Shown here one piece after another: positions 1 to 8,457 of a DNA stretch of 64,000 nt (its first letter is position 1; each line of letters opens with the position of its first letter). Under the pieces are notes generated by a model. That model saw only the letters and a program-made list of their open reading frames with translations. It was not told the DNA's origin and searched no databases. The translations under genes were made by a program, and so were the position numbers. This DNA comes from Trinickia diaoshuihuensis (lineage in GTDB: Bacteria > Pseudomonadota > Gammaproteobacteria > Burkholderiales > Burkholderiaceae): positions 1 to 64,000 of the forward strand of contig NZ_QUBS01000075.1 in the NCBI RefSeq assembly GCF_003390925.1. The letters are read 5' to 3'.

Positions 1-327
1 GATGATGCCGCCCGCCGGGCCGCCCATCGCATTGCCGGCCGCCGCCCCCGCGCCGCCGCCCAGTGCGCCGCCGACGATTGCGCCGGTGCGCTCGCGGCGA
101 TTCGATGTCACGGCGCCCCCGGCGCCGCCGCCTACGGCGCCGCCGATAATGGAGCCGGTACTGCCCCCGACCGCGCCGCCCAGGGCAGCGCCTGCCGCAC
201 CGCCGAGCGCGCCCCCGAGCGCGTTGTTCAAGTCGCTTGCGAAAGCCGGTCCCGAAACCGATCCGGCCAACGCCAGCAAAGCTGCTAAGAGGGTGGTGCG
301 AACGTTCTTCTTCAGCATTTCAACCAT
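1..327 (-). CDS. Glycine-zipper outer-envelope protein (3' end off the window)
   Basis: The reading frame begins with a signal peptide (MVEMLKKNVRTTLLAALLAL, cleavage near PAFA-S). It continues into Gly/Ala-rich repeats of the form GGAxGGxxG, broken once by a charged SNRRERTG segment. This is the pattern of glycine-zipper proteins that insert into or associate with the outer membrane. The stop codon lies before base 1, so the length is unknown. An alternative start is the ATG at 318; neither start has a strong Shine-Dalgarno. Function is not known beyond the likely envelope location. Confidence 0.7.
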   Translation of the reverse strand, partial: MVEMLKKNVRTTLLAALLALAGSVSGPAFASDLNNALGGALGGAAGAALGGAVGGSTGSIIGGAVGGGAGGAVTSNRRERTGAIVGGALGGGAGAAAGNAMGGPAGGII

Positions 328-438
328 CGTGCCTGTTGTGAGTAATGGCGCGGAGTATACCGAGGCGCGGCAACATCGATGCGCCTCGTTCGTTCTGGCC
401 CGGTAAGAGATGTAACCAAATCCGATTTCGTCATTGAT

Positions 439-494
439 TATCCGGAATTATACCGGATAGGTATAATTATCCAATCGATCGATAATTTTGGATA
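439..494. promoter_or_regulatory. AT-rich operator-like region with four TATCC/GGATA half-sites
   Basis: Immediately upstream of the ATPase gene the DNA turns AT-rich. It carries TATCC (439-443), GGATA (455-459), TATCC (468-472) and GGATA (490-494). The first pair forms a perfect inverted repeat, TATCCGG-N7-CCGGATA (439-459). The second and third half-sites are 8 bp apart. A perfect TATAAT lies inside (462-467), although no good -35 sits at the right distance. The half-site sequence is the one used by HipB-type Xre regulators, but there the order is TATCC-N8-GGATA, so the regulator is unknown. Confidence 0.5.
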
Positions 495-499
495 GTTCG

Positions 500-1627
500 A
501 TGGAACTGACCGAGTTGTGGCACTTCCCGCGGCCGGAGTTGGCCAGAGCCTATCTGGCGACGCTCAATGCCGGACTGGTCACGTCGACGACGATCTTCGC
601 GCCGCGGCGCACCGGGAAGACGGCGTTTCTCTTGCGCGATCTGAAACCGCTCGCGCAGGCCGAGGGATATACGGTGGTCTACGGCGATCTTTGGCAGACA
701 CGGCAAACGCCTGGGGCGGCGCTTATCCGCGCGCTCGAAGAGGCGCTCGAGCCTCGTTCGCTGCTGGAGAAGATCGTCGCTCGCCTGCAAGTACCGGTCA
801 AGGCGCTGAAAGCCAAGGCCGAGTTCGCCGGTACGAAGCTCGAGGGGCAGATCGAGCTGGGGGACGACCGGAAATGGGAAATCGCGGACGCCGCGCTTTT
901 GCTCGACGCGCTCGTTGCCGAACTGACGAAGCGCCGGCCGGTTCTGTTTCTGATAGACGAAGCGCAAGCGCTGGGCCGCAGCAAAGAGGGCGAGGAAATG
1001 GCGCGCGCGCTGCGTACGACGTTGACCAAGCATCAGCGCAGGCTTCGCATGCTCTTTACCGGCTCCTCGCGTACGAAACTCGGGCATGTCTTCACGAACG
1101 CGAATGCGCCGCTCTATTCGGCCGCCAGCGTGGTGCAAGACTTCCCGTTGCTCGGCGACGATTTCGTCGACTACATCGCACGCCGGTTCAAGGAATCGAC
1201 CAAGCGCAAGCTCGATACGCGGCTCGCGCGCGAGGCATTCGATGTGTTTGGAAGGCGTCCCGAGCCGCTGATGGAAACGGTGCTCGCCTTGATGATGAGT
1301 CCAACGCTCACGTTCGCCGACGCCATTGCGATGCAACAAGAGAAGCTCGCGCGTACCGAGAATCACGAGGGGACTTGGAATTCGCTCGACGCAACCGAAC
1401 GCGTGCTCGTGCGGATGTTCGCCGACGATCCGTCGATGAAGCCGTTCGCCAAGGCGACGCTCGTCAAGATTCGCAAGCGCGTCGGCATCGAAGACTTGCA
1501 GGCCACTCATGTTCAAAAAGCCATAGGACGCCTCGCGGACAAAACCGTCGTGGCGAAGAGTCCGCGCGATGTCTACGAGTTCGAAAACGAGAGCTTTGCC
1601 GACTGGGTTCGTAATATCGTCGATTGA
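500..1627 (+). CDS. AAA-type ATP-binding protein, unknown role
   Basis: A 375-residue soluble protein with a Walker A motif (APRRTGKT, about residues 34-41) and a Walker B motif (VLFLIDEAQ, about 148-156). A sensor-like stretch, RLRMLFTGSSR, follows near residue 180. This is the layout of AAA/ORC-like P-loop ATPases related to ExeA and TniB-type proteins. The C-terminal part (about 290-375) is helical and could be a winged-helix domain. I chose ATG 500; an in-frame TTG at 488 would add four residues. No membrane segment or partner gene is visible. The atypical upstream operator region suggests dedicated control and perhaps acquisition by transfer. Confidence 0.8.
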   Translation: MELTELWHFPRPELARAYLATLNAGLVTSTTIFAPRRTGKTAFLLRDLKPLAQAEGYTVVYGDLWQTRQTPGAALIRALEEALEPRSLLEKIVARLQVPVKALKAKAEFAGTKLEGQIELGDDRKWEIADAALLLDALVAELTKRRPVLFLIDEAQALGRSKEGEEMARALRTTLTKHQRRLRMLFTGSSRTKLGHVFTNANAPLYSAASVVQDFPLLGDDFVDYIARRFKESTKRKLDTRLAREAFDVFGRRPEPLMETVLALMMSPTLTFADAIAMQQEKLARTENHEGTWNSLDATERVLVRMFADDPSMKPFAKATLVKIRKRVGIEDLQATHVQKAIGRLADKTVVAKSPRDVYEFENESFADWVRNIVD

Positions 1628-1750
1628 TCGCGCGGTGACGGCGCCGCGTGTTTCGGGCCATTTGCGTGCGCACCTTCTAGAATAAGGGCACGTCGCGCCA
1701 ATGCTCCGGCGCAATCGGTCATCGGTTTCTTTCTATCGACGGCAGCCGCC

Positions 1751-2452
1751 ATGAACGCATATCGCAAACGTCTCGTTCGCCCGATCGGAGGCGCTTTCTG
1801 CGCCGCCTCGCTCGCAACGCTTTTTCTTTCTTCTTGCCATGGAAGTTTTTGCGCCGGTTTCGACGGATGTTTCAGCGATAACGGCGTGCAAACGATCGCG
1901 TTGTCCGGCACGGCAGCCGTGGGCGGCCCCGCCTTGGCCAGCGCGGCGGTCCGCGCCGACTGCGCCGAGGGATCCGGGGCGACGATCTCCGACGGCAACG
2001 GCAATTACAGCCTGACCTTTGCCGCCGCGCTGCCGTGCGTGCTCACGGCAAACCTGGGCGGCACCACGCTGCATTCGCTGGCATTTGCCGGCGGCACGTT
2101 CAACACGACGCCCGAAACGGAGTTGATGCTCGTGTATCTGGCCGCGCAATTGGGCACCGATACGGCCCATCTCATCAGGAACTTGCCGAGCAACGGGCAC
2201 TATCAGCAAGTGTTGGAAAGCCAAAGTGCCGTATCGGCCGCGCAAGGCGCCGTCGTCGCAAACTTGCAGCAACGCTACGCGGTTAAGCTGACGACCGCCG
2301 CGTTCTTGACGACGCCGTTCACGGTCGGGCTCTCCGCCGAAGATGCCGATCTCGCGACGCTCGCGAACGCCGGGGCGATCGACGCGAATGGAATGCCCGA
2401 TCCGGCGGCGGTGGCGCTGCTGTCGCAGGCGGGGGCGGCCAATCCGTTATGA
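1751..2452 (+). CDS. Putative lipoprotein
   Basis: A 233-residue protein with an N-terminal positive stretch (MNAYRKRLVR), a hydrophobic core and a lipobox LSSC with the lipidated cysteine at residue 29, so it should be anchored in the envelope. Residues 45-100 (GTAAVGGPALASAAV...ISDGNGNYSLTF) read like a carboxypeptidase-regulatory/transthyretin-like beta-sandwich. No catalytic motif is recognised. It is flanked by unrelated genes and ends nine bases before the convergent TrhA gene. Confidence 0.75.
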   Translation: MNAYRKRLVRPIGGAFCAASLATLFLSSCHGSFCAGFDGCFSDNGVQTIALSGTAAVGGPALASAAVRADCAEGSGATISDGNGNYSLTFAAALPCVLTANLGGTTLHSLAFAGGTFNTTPETELMLVYLAAQLGTDTAHLIRNLPSNGHYQQVLESQSAVSAAQGAVVANLQQRYAVKLTTAAFLTTPFTVGLSAEDADLATLANAGAIDANGMPDPAAVALLSQAGAANPL

Positions 2453-2461
2453 GCCTGTTGT

Positions 2462-3082
2462 TCAGGCCACATACCGCGCCACGCTGACGAACTGACACAC
2501 GCTGCCGCCGAGCACGAACAGGTGCCAGATGCCGTGACCATGGCGAATGCGCTCGTCGTTGATGAAGAAGTAGATGCCGACGCTATAGATGATGCCGCCC
2601 GCGAGGAGCCAGGCCGTTCCCGCCGCGGGCAGCGAATGGACCAGCGGACGAATGGCGACGAGTGCAAGCCAGCCCATGAGGACGTACAGCGTCATCGAAA
2701 CGATACGGGTACGGCGGCCGAGCGTGAGTTCCTGCGCGATACCGAATGCCGCAAGCCCCCAACTGACGCCGAACAGCGACCATCCCCACGGCCCCCGCAG
2801 CGTCACGAGCGTGAAAGGGGTATAGCTGCCCGCAATCAGCAAATAGATTGCCGCGTGATCGCATTTCTGCAGCACGGCTTTGAGCTTCGGACTGCGCACG
2901 CTGTGATAGAGCGTCGAGATGGCATACAGCGTGCAAAGCATGGCGCCGTACACGCTGAGGCTGACGATCTTGTAGGCATCGCCGTGAAGCGCGGCGATCG
3001 ATACGAGTGCGCAAAGCCCCGCGACCGACAACACCGCGCCGACTAGATGGGTAATGCTGTTGAAGCGCTCACCGGCATGCAT
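2462..3082 (-). CDS. trhA: Hemolysin III / PAQR-family membrane protein (TrhA type)
   Basis: A 206-residue integral membrane protein with seven hydrophobic segments. It shows the family signatures ERFNSITHLVGA near the N-terminus, TLYHS after TM3 and HGIWHLFVLGG before the last helix; the conserved Ser/His residues are the predicted metal ligands. Members in other bacteria affect membrane energetics and have been called hemolysin III. The ATG at 3082 is preceded by GGGAGAG at good spacing and matches the family N-terminus, so longer in-frame starts are unlikely. It is convergent with the lipoprotein gene. Confidence 0.9.
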   Translation of the reverse strand: MHAGERFNSITHLVGAVLSVAGLCALVSIAALHGDAYKIVSLSVYGAMLCTLYAISTLYHSVRSPKLKAVLQKCDHAAIYLLIAGSYTPFTLVTLRGPWGWSLFGVSWGLAAFGIAQELTLGRRTRIVSMTLYVLMGWLALVAIRPLVHSLPAAGTAWLLAGGIIYSVGIYFFINDERIRHGHGIWHLFVLGGSVCQFVSVARYVA

Positions 3083-3201
3083 GACACAACTCTCCCGCGC
3101 CAAATTCTCGTTCATCCGAATAGCGCCATGATACCGGCCGCGATGGCAAGACGGTGGCCGGCCGCAGCGCGGCGCGAGCGAAAACGCACGGTCAGGCGAG
3201 G

Positions 3202-4071
3202 CTATCGCGTTGCCGGAAAGCCTTGGCGATCGAGAAATTCGGAAACAACGGGCTCCCAAACGTCGGTGCCGCGCGCGAACAGCATGTGTCCATTATCGCC
3301 AAACGGAGCAAGCAAGCGGTAATCGGCGTTGCCGCCCGCCTTCACGAACGCGCCGTGCCAGGCGCTGGTGTATTGCGGCGCGAAGAAGCGGTCATTCTGT
3401 GTGTAGATCCATAGCATCGGCACGCGCGCCGTCTTGCCGAACCGGGCATACATGGCCTCGAGCCGTTCGCTTTGGCACGGTACGCCCGGATGCTCGGCCG
3501 GGTCGCCTCCCGACCCTCCTGCAAAGTTGATCGCCGCCACTACGCCGTCGGGGTTGTCGGCCGCCACGGCGGTCGTCACGAACCCGCCGACCGATTGACC
3601 GACGATGACGATCCGGTGCGGATCGACGTGCGGCTGCCGTCTTGCGTAGTCCAGCACGGCGGACTCTTCGAGGCGGGCCGCATCGATCATGGGTGCGTAG
3701 TCTTTTTGACGACAGGTGCCGCTGTATTCGGGATCGAACTCAGTGCCCAATTGACCGTAGCCGATGCGCGTGGGCTCGAACACCGCAAATCCCCGTTTCA
3801 AGAAATACGCGACTTGCTGGGTGTAGCGGAATCGCGGCGGTGTGCCGCGATCCGACACGGCTCGCCCATGATTCAGAATCAGGATGGGAAAGGGGCCATC
3901 GCCGTCCGGGGCGAATTGTGTGATCGCGACTTTGCCGGTTTGCTCGCGCCCGTAGAAGTCCTTGACCGTCACGTCGATGGTCGCAACCGATTCGTGAAGA
4001 TCCGCCCGGAGTTGCTCCCCATGTACGGCAGTGGTGACGCACAGCAGAAGGCAAAGCCAGACGAGGCGCAT
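3202..4071 (-). CDS. Secreted alpha/beta hydrolase (dienelactone-hydrolase-like)
   Basis: A 289-residue protein with a signal peptide (MRLVWLCLLLCVTTAVHG) and an alpha/beta-hydrolase core. It has an oxyanion-region motif LILNHGR, the nucleophile elbow GQSVGG (Ser about 160), a probable acid in YTQND (about 236) and a catalytic His in DNGHMLF (about 269). The complete triad suggests an active periplasmic esterase or hydrolase; the substrate cannot be read from the sequence. It stands alone on the minus strand. Confidence 0.85.
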   Translation of the reverse strand: MRLVWLCLLLCVTTAVHGEQLRADLHESVATIDVTVKDFYGREQTGKVAITQFAPDGDGPFPILILNHGRAVSDRGTPPRFRYTQQVAYFLKRGFAVFEPTRIGYGQLGTEFDPEYSGTCRQKDYAPMIDAARLEESAVLDYARRQPHVDPHRIVIVGQSVGGFVTTAVAADNPDGVVAAINFAGGSGGDPAEHPGVPCQSERLEAMYARFGKTARVPMLWIYTQNDRFFAPQYTSAWHGAFVKAGGNADYRLLAPFGDNGHMLFARGTDVWEPVVSEFLDRQGFPATR

Positions 4072-4143
4072 GGCGGGACTCGGATTGTCTAAATAAGTGA
4101 AGGCGCTAGCGTAAATGAACCCCTTACCCCCTGTAAATGGATT

Positions 4144-4395
4144 TCATCGACCCAGGAGCCAGGCGCGCAGCTTCGCGTCGCGTACCTCCATGAGTTCGAA
4201 TAACCCGAGGGCGCGCAACGCGGGCAGTGCCTCCGCCATGTCGATTTCGGCTTGCGTGTGCTGGGCCGCGGCTGCGCCGTCGTCGAGCCACACTCGCGCA
4301 TTGGCGAGGAAGGCCGCCACCGTGCCCTTGCGCAGCAATCGGCCATCGATCGTGACGTGATTGGTTGAATCGGGAAGAACGTCTTCGGCGCGCAT
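4144..4395 (-). CDS. Small conserved-looking hypothetical protein
   Basis: An 83-residue soluble acidic/helical protein starting MRAEDVLPDSTNHVTIDG and ending ELMEVRDAKLRAWLLGR. AGGAG sits six bases before the ATG, which decides this start over a longer upstream frame. There is no recognised domain, membrane segment or Cys pair. It is divergent from the LivK-type gene and shares its short upstream region (4396-4486). Confidence 0.6.
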   Translation of the reverse strand: MRAEDVLPDSTNHVTIDGRLLRKGTVAAFLANARVWLDDGAAAAQHTQAEIDMAEALPALRALGLFELMEVRDAKLRAWLLGR

Positions 4396-4486
4396 ATTCG
4401 CTCCTGGCTGATTGAGAGAAGGCAGTGTAGGCGTGCACGATCGGCCTGGCTCCGGTATAAATGCCATTCGATACGGAGGTATGGCC

Positions 4487-5647
4487 ATGGCATACGCATC
4501 CCGCCCGATCGCCGTGACGATCGTACTGGCGTTGGGCTTATCGTCCGGGCAGGCCGGTTCTCAAGAGCACGTGTCGATCGGTGTGCTGGCGCCGTTGTCG
4601 GGCAGCTACCAAAGCTCGGGTGCCGATATCGTGAACGGCGCCAAGCTCGCGCTCGATGAGATCAATGGGGCCGGCGGTGTACTCGGCAAAAAAGTCCAGC
4701 TCGTGCAGCGCGACGACGCCTGCAATCCGGACCAAGCCGCGAATGCCGCGACTGAACTCGTCGCGGCGGGCGTCGTGGCGGTTGCGGGCGGCTATTGCTC
4801 GAGCGCCGCGTTACCCGAGTTGCGCATCTTGCACACGACGAAGATTCCTTACGTACTGGACGCCTCGACGCATCCCGCGCTGACTGAGCACGGCTGGCAG
4901 GATGTCTTTCGCACGATCGGTAGAACGGATGTACAGGGCGCATATGCCGCGGCGCTCATGAAGCATTTGCTGCACGCGACGCGAGCCGCGGTTCTCAACG
5001 ACGGGAGCACTTATTCGCAAGGGCTCGCGGCGAGCACGGTCGGCGCGTTGCAGCGCGACGGCGTCAAGGTGGTCTACGACAGTGCGCTGACGCCGGGGCA
5101 AAAGGATTACGCAGAGGTGGCAAAGGCCGCGGCCGATTCCCACCCCGATGTGGTCTACTTCACCGGCTACTACACCGAGGCGGCGGTGCTCGCTAAGAAT
5201 CTGCGCGCGCCGAACTCGACGATCAAACACTTTCTCGGCAATGGAACGGCCGATCCGTCGTTGATCGCGAACGGCGGCGAAGCGGTCGAGGGCATGATCG
5301 TGACGACCTCGCCATTGCCGCAATTCATGAACGGCCCGGGCGCGCGGCACTATCGGCAGGCTTACCAGTCGGCATACGGGCATGCGCCGGGGCCGTACTC
5401 GATCTACGAATACGATGCGGTTCACGTCATCGCTCGCGCCATCGAACAGGCGAGATCCACCAAGCCCGAGGACATCTCGGCGGCATTGCATGCGCTCAGG
5501 CGGCACGACGGCGCAACGGGCGAGATCGCCTTCGACGAAAAGGGCGATCGCATCAAACCGGTTTTCATGGCCGTGACCGTCAAGGGCGGGCGATTTCTCC
5601 CTTATGCGTATCTCGACGCCAGCGGGCGGTGGGTATCGATGAAATGA
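4487..5647 (+). CDS. Branched-chain amino-acid-type ABC substrate-binding protein (orphan)
   Basis: A 386-residue periplasmic-binding protein of the LivK/Leu-Ile-Val family (Peripla_BP_6). It has a signal peptide (about residues 1-25), then VSIGVLAPLSGSYQSSGADI, the typical first strand and ligand loop. Later come GGYCSSAALPE and FRTIGRTDVQGAYAA, also characteristic. Two ATGs overlap the GGAGG: ATG 4481 has one base of spacing, while ATG 4487 has seven and is preferred. No permease or ATPase gene is adjacent, so it must share a transporter encoded elsewhere or act in sensing. Confidence 0.88.
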   Translation: MAYASRPIAVTIVLALGLSSGQAGSQEHVSIGVLAPLSGSYQSSGADIVNGAKLALDEINGAGGVLGKKVQLVQRDDACNPDQAANAATELVAAGVVAVAGGYCSSAALPELRILHTTKIPYVLDASTHPALTEHGWQDVFRTIGRTDVQGAYAAALMKHLLHATRAAVLNDGSTYSQGLAASTVGALQRDGVKVVYDSALTPGQKDYAEVAKAAADSHPDVVYFTGYYTEAAVLAKNLRAPNSTIKHFLGNGTADPSLIANGGEAVEGMIVTTSPLPQFMNGPGARHYRQAYQSAYGHAPGPYSIYEYDAVHVIARAIEQARSTKPEDISAALHALRRHDGATGEIAFDEKGDRIKPVFMAVTVKGGRFLPYAYLDASGRWVSMK

Positions 5648-5790
5648 ATCCCCGATTGCCAAGGCGCGAATCGAGCGGCGGCACTGGCATACGATTTAGG
5701 TATGCGATACATTGCGTGCCGGAGCAATTGGCGAGCCGCGCCGAGGGTCACGCTTCAGGTGAAAGCCGGCGCCGGCGCTTGCACGAATAA

Positions 5791-5812
5791 GACCTGCCAA
5801 AGTTGACAGGTC
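5791..5812. promoter_or_regulatory. Inverted repeat GACCTG-N10-CAGGTC containing a TTGACA
   Basis: Perfect 6-bp arms separated by 10 bp. A consensus -35 hexamer TTGACA (5803-5808) lies within it, but no good -10 follows at 17 bp, so promoter assignment is tentative. Confidence 0.35.
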
Positions 5813-5845
5813 ACGGATCGGGGGATGGTAGGTAATGATCCGCAT

Positions 5846-5860
5846 ATTTTTGCCAAAAAT
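5846..5860. promoter_or_regulatory. 15-bp palindrome ATTTTTG-C-CAAAAAT, LysR-type operator candidate
   Basis: A perfect palindrome 106 bp before the LysR start codon, in an AT-rich patch. It fits the T-N11-A spacing recognised by LysR-family regulators, which usually bind upstream of their own gene. Autoregulation is an inference. Confidence 0.5.
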
Positions 5861-5965
5861 GAATATTGGGTAGCAGGGTGCACGCGCCGCCATCCGTCTG
5901 ATCGTGGCGGCGCTTGTCCGGCTCCGCAGCCATGCGGTGCGGCTACGCGACTAGGGCACGGTCAG

Positions 5966-6856
5966 ATGAGAATCAATCCTCTCCCTCCGCTTCAATGTCT
6001 CGTTTCGTTCGATGCCGCGGCGAGACTGGGCAACTTCACCCGCGCGGGCGACGAACTCAATGTCACGCAGGGCGCCGTCAGCAAAGCGGTCATGAAATTA
6101 GAGAACTTCCTCGGTGTGGCGCTGTTCATCCGGGACGGTCACTCTTTGCGGCTGACGATGGCCGGGCAGCAATACGCGCAATTCGTCCACGAAATGCTCG
6201 TCGATTGCTCCGAATTCACGGCCAAACTCATGAAAGACCCCGGGCCGCAGGAGTTGACCATCGCGTCGGCATCCGGGACGGCCAATATGTTTCTCATTCA
6301 AAGGGTCACGTCGTTTAGCCAAGCGCACCCCGACATCACCGTCCGCATCTTGGTCCGCGACGGCTTGGTGCATTTGAATACTTCCGAATTCGACGTCGGA
6401 ATCTACTACGTGCGGGACGTAATTCCGCCGGGCCTCGCGGGTACGCGCATCATCGAGGAGGAAGTCGGCGCCTACTGCACGCCGTCGTTCCTGGGCGGCG
6501 CGCTGCTGCAACCCGACGAGTTGCTCGAACAAACGTTGCTCGTCGCAGACGAGCAGCAACGTCAATGGATGGGCTGGCACAACTGGCTCAAGCTGACGGG
6601 CGCCAAATCGACGCGGCCGAAGAAAACGATTACCTGCAACAGTTATCCGTTGTTGCTAAACCTGGCTTTACGCGGGCAAGGGATCATTTTAGGCTGGGAT
6701 AAGATGATCACTCCTCATGTGGCATCGGGGCAATTAGTCCGCGCGTCCGAGGCAACCGCGACGTATGGCGGCGCCTATCACCTGCTGTGGCCGGCCGAGC
6801 GCCGGGATACCGCCGCCGTACGCGCATTCAAAAATTGGATCCTTGAAAACAAATAG
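5966..6856 (+). CDS. LysR-family regulator, GcvA-like
   Basis: A 296-residue regulator. The N-terminal winged helix-turn-helix (about 1-62) has the GcvA-subfamily signature NPLPPLQCLVSFDAAARLGNF followed by LNVTQGAVSKAVMKLE. The periplasmic-binding-like effector domain fills the rest (about 90-295). I start at ATG 5966, where the family N-terminus begins; a longer in-frame start at 5825 would add a non-homologous stretch. It lies 147 bp before, and reads in the same direction as, an MHS-type transporter gene, its most likely target. Confidence 0.9.
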   Translation: MRINPLPPLQCLVSFDAAARLGNFTRAGDELNVTQGAVSKAVMKLENFLGVALFIRDGHSLRLTMAGQQYAQFVHEMLVDCSEFTAKLMKDPGPQELTIASASGTANMFLIQRVTSFSQAHPDITVRILVRDGLVHLNTSEFDVGIYYVRDVIPPGLAGTRIIEEEVGAYCTPSFLGGALLQPDELLEQTLLVADEQQRQWMGWHNWLKLTGAKSTRPKKTITCNSYPLLLNLALRGQGIILGWDKMITPHVASGQLVRASEATATYGGAYHLLWPAERRDTAAVRAFKNWILENK

Positions 6857-7003
6857 TCATGCGATTCGAACGCGCTTTCACAACCATTCCTTTTTGTCGG
6901 AGCAGACCGAAAATATTTCCGAGTCAGATCTAACCCGAATGCCATAGCATCTGCAACTGCAGATTCCTGAGAGAGCTAGTGACAATATTAAAGAAGGGTT
7001 TCT

Positions 7004-8302
7004 ATGCAAAACGCATCACTGTATTTGGATAACGCCGCGTCGAGCGACGAGGGTGCACGGCGGCGAGCCGTACTGGCAGTGATTATCGGAAATGGCTTCG
7101 AATGGTTCGATTTCATTTCCTATAGCTTCTTCGCGATCATCATCGCGAAGCTCTTCTTCCCGGTCGGGGATCGCAACATTTCGCTCTTGCTGTCGGTATC
7201 GACCGTCGGCGTGGGTTTCTTGATGCGTCCGGTGGGCGGCCTCGTTCTGGGCGCGTTGGCCGACAAGGCGGGCCGTAAGGCCGCGCTCACGATCACCATC
7301 TTGCTGATGACGATGGGGACGGCGCTGATCAGCTTCGCGCCGACCTACCAGCAGGCCGGCTTGGTCGCCCCCGCGGTTATCGTCTTGGCCCGGCTTCTGC
7401 AAGGATTTTCGGCGGGCGGGGAGATGGGCGGTGCGACCGCTTACCTGATGGACCGCGTGCCGGGGGCGCAACGCGGTTACTACACGAGCTGGATCCAGGC
7501 GAGTATCGGCTTCGCCATCATTTTGAGCGCCGCGCTCGGCACGTGGATCTTGAATTATTTGTCGGCGGCGCAGATCGAATCGTGGGGCTGGCGTATTCCG
7601 TTCCTCGTCGGCTTGATGCTGGGCCCGGTCGGCATGTATATCCGCAGCAACCTGGTCGAATCCGATCGCCTCGAACGGGGCGCGGCCGAGTCGGCGCCGC
7701 TCATCGATATCGTGCGTAACGGGTTTTCTCCGATCCTGCGCGGGTTCGGTCTCGTGATCTTCTGGACCGTTTGCTCGTACGTGCTTCTGTTTTACATCCC
7801 GACGTACGCGGTCAAGGCGTTGAAGCTCGAGTCGTCCGCCGGATTCATCGCCGTGCTCGTCGGGGCGAGCCTCGTGCTGGTCGTGACGCCGTTTATCGGG
7901 CACCTGTCGGACCGTTTCGGGCGCAAGCCGTTCTTGGTGGGGGCAACGATCGCCGCCATCGTGTTGGCGTATCCGCTGTTTGCCTATATCAACCGGCACC
8001 CCGGCCTTGGATCGCTCATGTTGTTTCAGTTCGTATTCGGTCTCGTGATTGCGTGTTACGAGGGGCCGGTACTGGCTGCGATCAGCGAATTGTTCCCGGC
8101 GCGCATTCAATCGACGGGTATTTGTATCGCGTATAACTTGGCGGTGATTACGTTCGGCGGTTTTTCCGCCACGATCATCACTTGGGCGATCGCGGCAACG
8201 CATAACAACCTGGCACCGGCCGTTTATGTGATCGTCACTGCCGCGTTGAGCTTGGTCGCCGCTATCGCGTGGCGCCCCGCGCCGCAAGCCGAGTTGCGCT
8301 GA
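7004..8302 (+). CDS. MFS transporter, metabolite:H+ symporter (MHS) family
   Basis: A 432-residue inner-membrane protein with about 12 hydrophobic segments. The family motifs are present: GNGFEWFDF in TM1, RPVGGLVLGALADKAGRK in loop 2-3, ARLLQGFSAGGEMGGAT in TM4, and a second GHLSDRFGRKP between TM8 and TM9. MHS proteins import organic acids or betaine/proline-type solutes with protons; the substrate is not evident here. AGAAGGG sits seven bases before the ATG. The LysR gene just upstream probably controls it. Confidence 0.92.
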   Translation: MQNASLYLDNAASSDEGARRRAVLAVIIGNGFEWFDFISYSFFAIIIAKLFFPVGDRNISLLLSVSTVGVGFLMRPVGGLVLGALADKAGRKAALTITILLMTMGTALISFAPTYQQAGLVAPAVIVLARLLQGFSAGGEMGGATAYLMDRVPGAQRGYYTSWIQASIGFAIILSAALGTWILNYLSAAQIESWGWRIPFLVGLMLGPVGMYIRSNLVESDRLERGAAESAPLIDIVRNGFSPILRGFGLVIFWTVCSYVLLFYIPTYAVKALKLESSAGFIAVLVGASLVLVVTPFIGHLSDRFGRKPFLVGATIAAIVLAYPLFAYINRHPGLGSLMLFQFVFGLVIACYEGPVLAAISELFPARIQSTGICIAYNLAVITFGGFSATIITWAIAATHNNLAPAVYVIVTAALSLVAAIAWRPAPQAELR

Positions 8303-8321
8303 TCATGGATTGAAGGGCAAG

Positions 8322-8342
8322 CGCGGCGGCCGCGCCGCGTTT
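8322..8342 (+). terminator. Possible terminator after the MFS gene
   Basis: Hairpin CGCGGCG-GCCG-CGCCGCG followed by only three T. The short U-run makes termination uncertain. Confidence 0.35.
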
Positions 8343-8457
8343 GCCGCTGCGCGCACGTTCGTGCGGCGTAGGAAAGGGCGATTTTTACGTTCGATGAAAT
8401 CGCGCCGTCGACTCAGTATCCGAGCAATCGATCTGCCGCGTTGTCCGATCGGCAACG

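Larger units (their letters stand above)
5648..5965. other. Intergenic region upstream of the LysR gene
   Basis: This 318-base gap holds no convincing gene; short frames on both strands lack coding character. It contains two dyads annotated separately (5791-5812 and 5846-5860) and an AT-rich patch around 5840-5875, consistent with the control region of the downstream LysR gene. Confidence 0.6.

Noticed and set aside
474-484. ATCGATCGAT self-complementary run
   Set aside because: A simple dinucleotide-like palindrome; likely chance within the AT-rich stretch, unlike the TATCC/GGATA pattern around it.
5696-5893. 65-codon minus-strand frame in the gap before the LysR gene
   Set aside because: No ribosome-binding site, no conserved-looking sequence, and it overlaps the operator-like palindromes.
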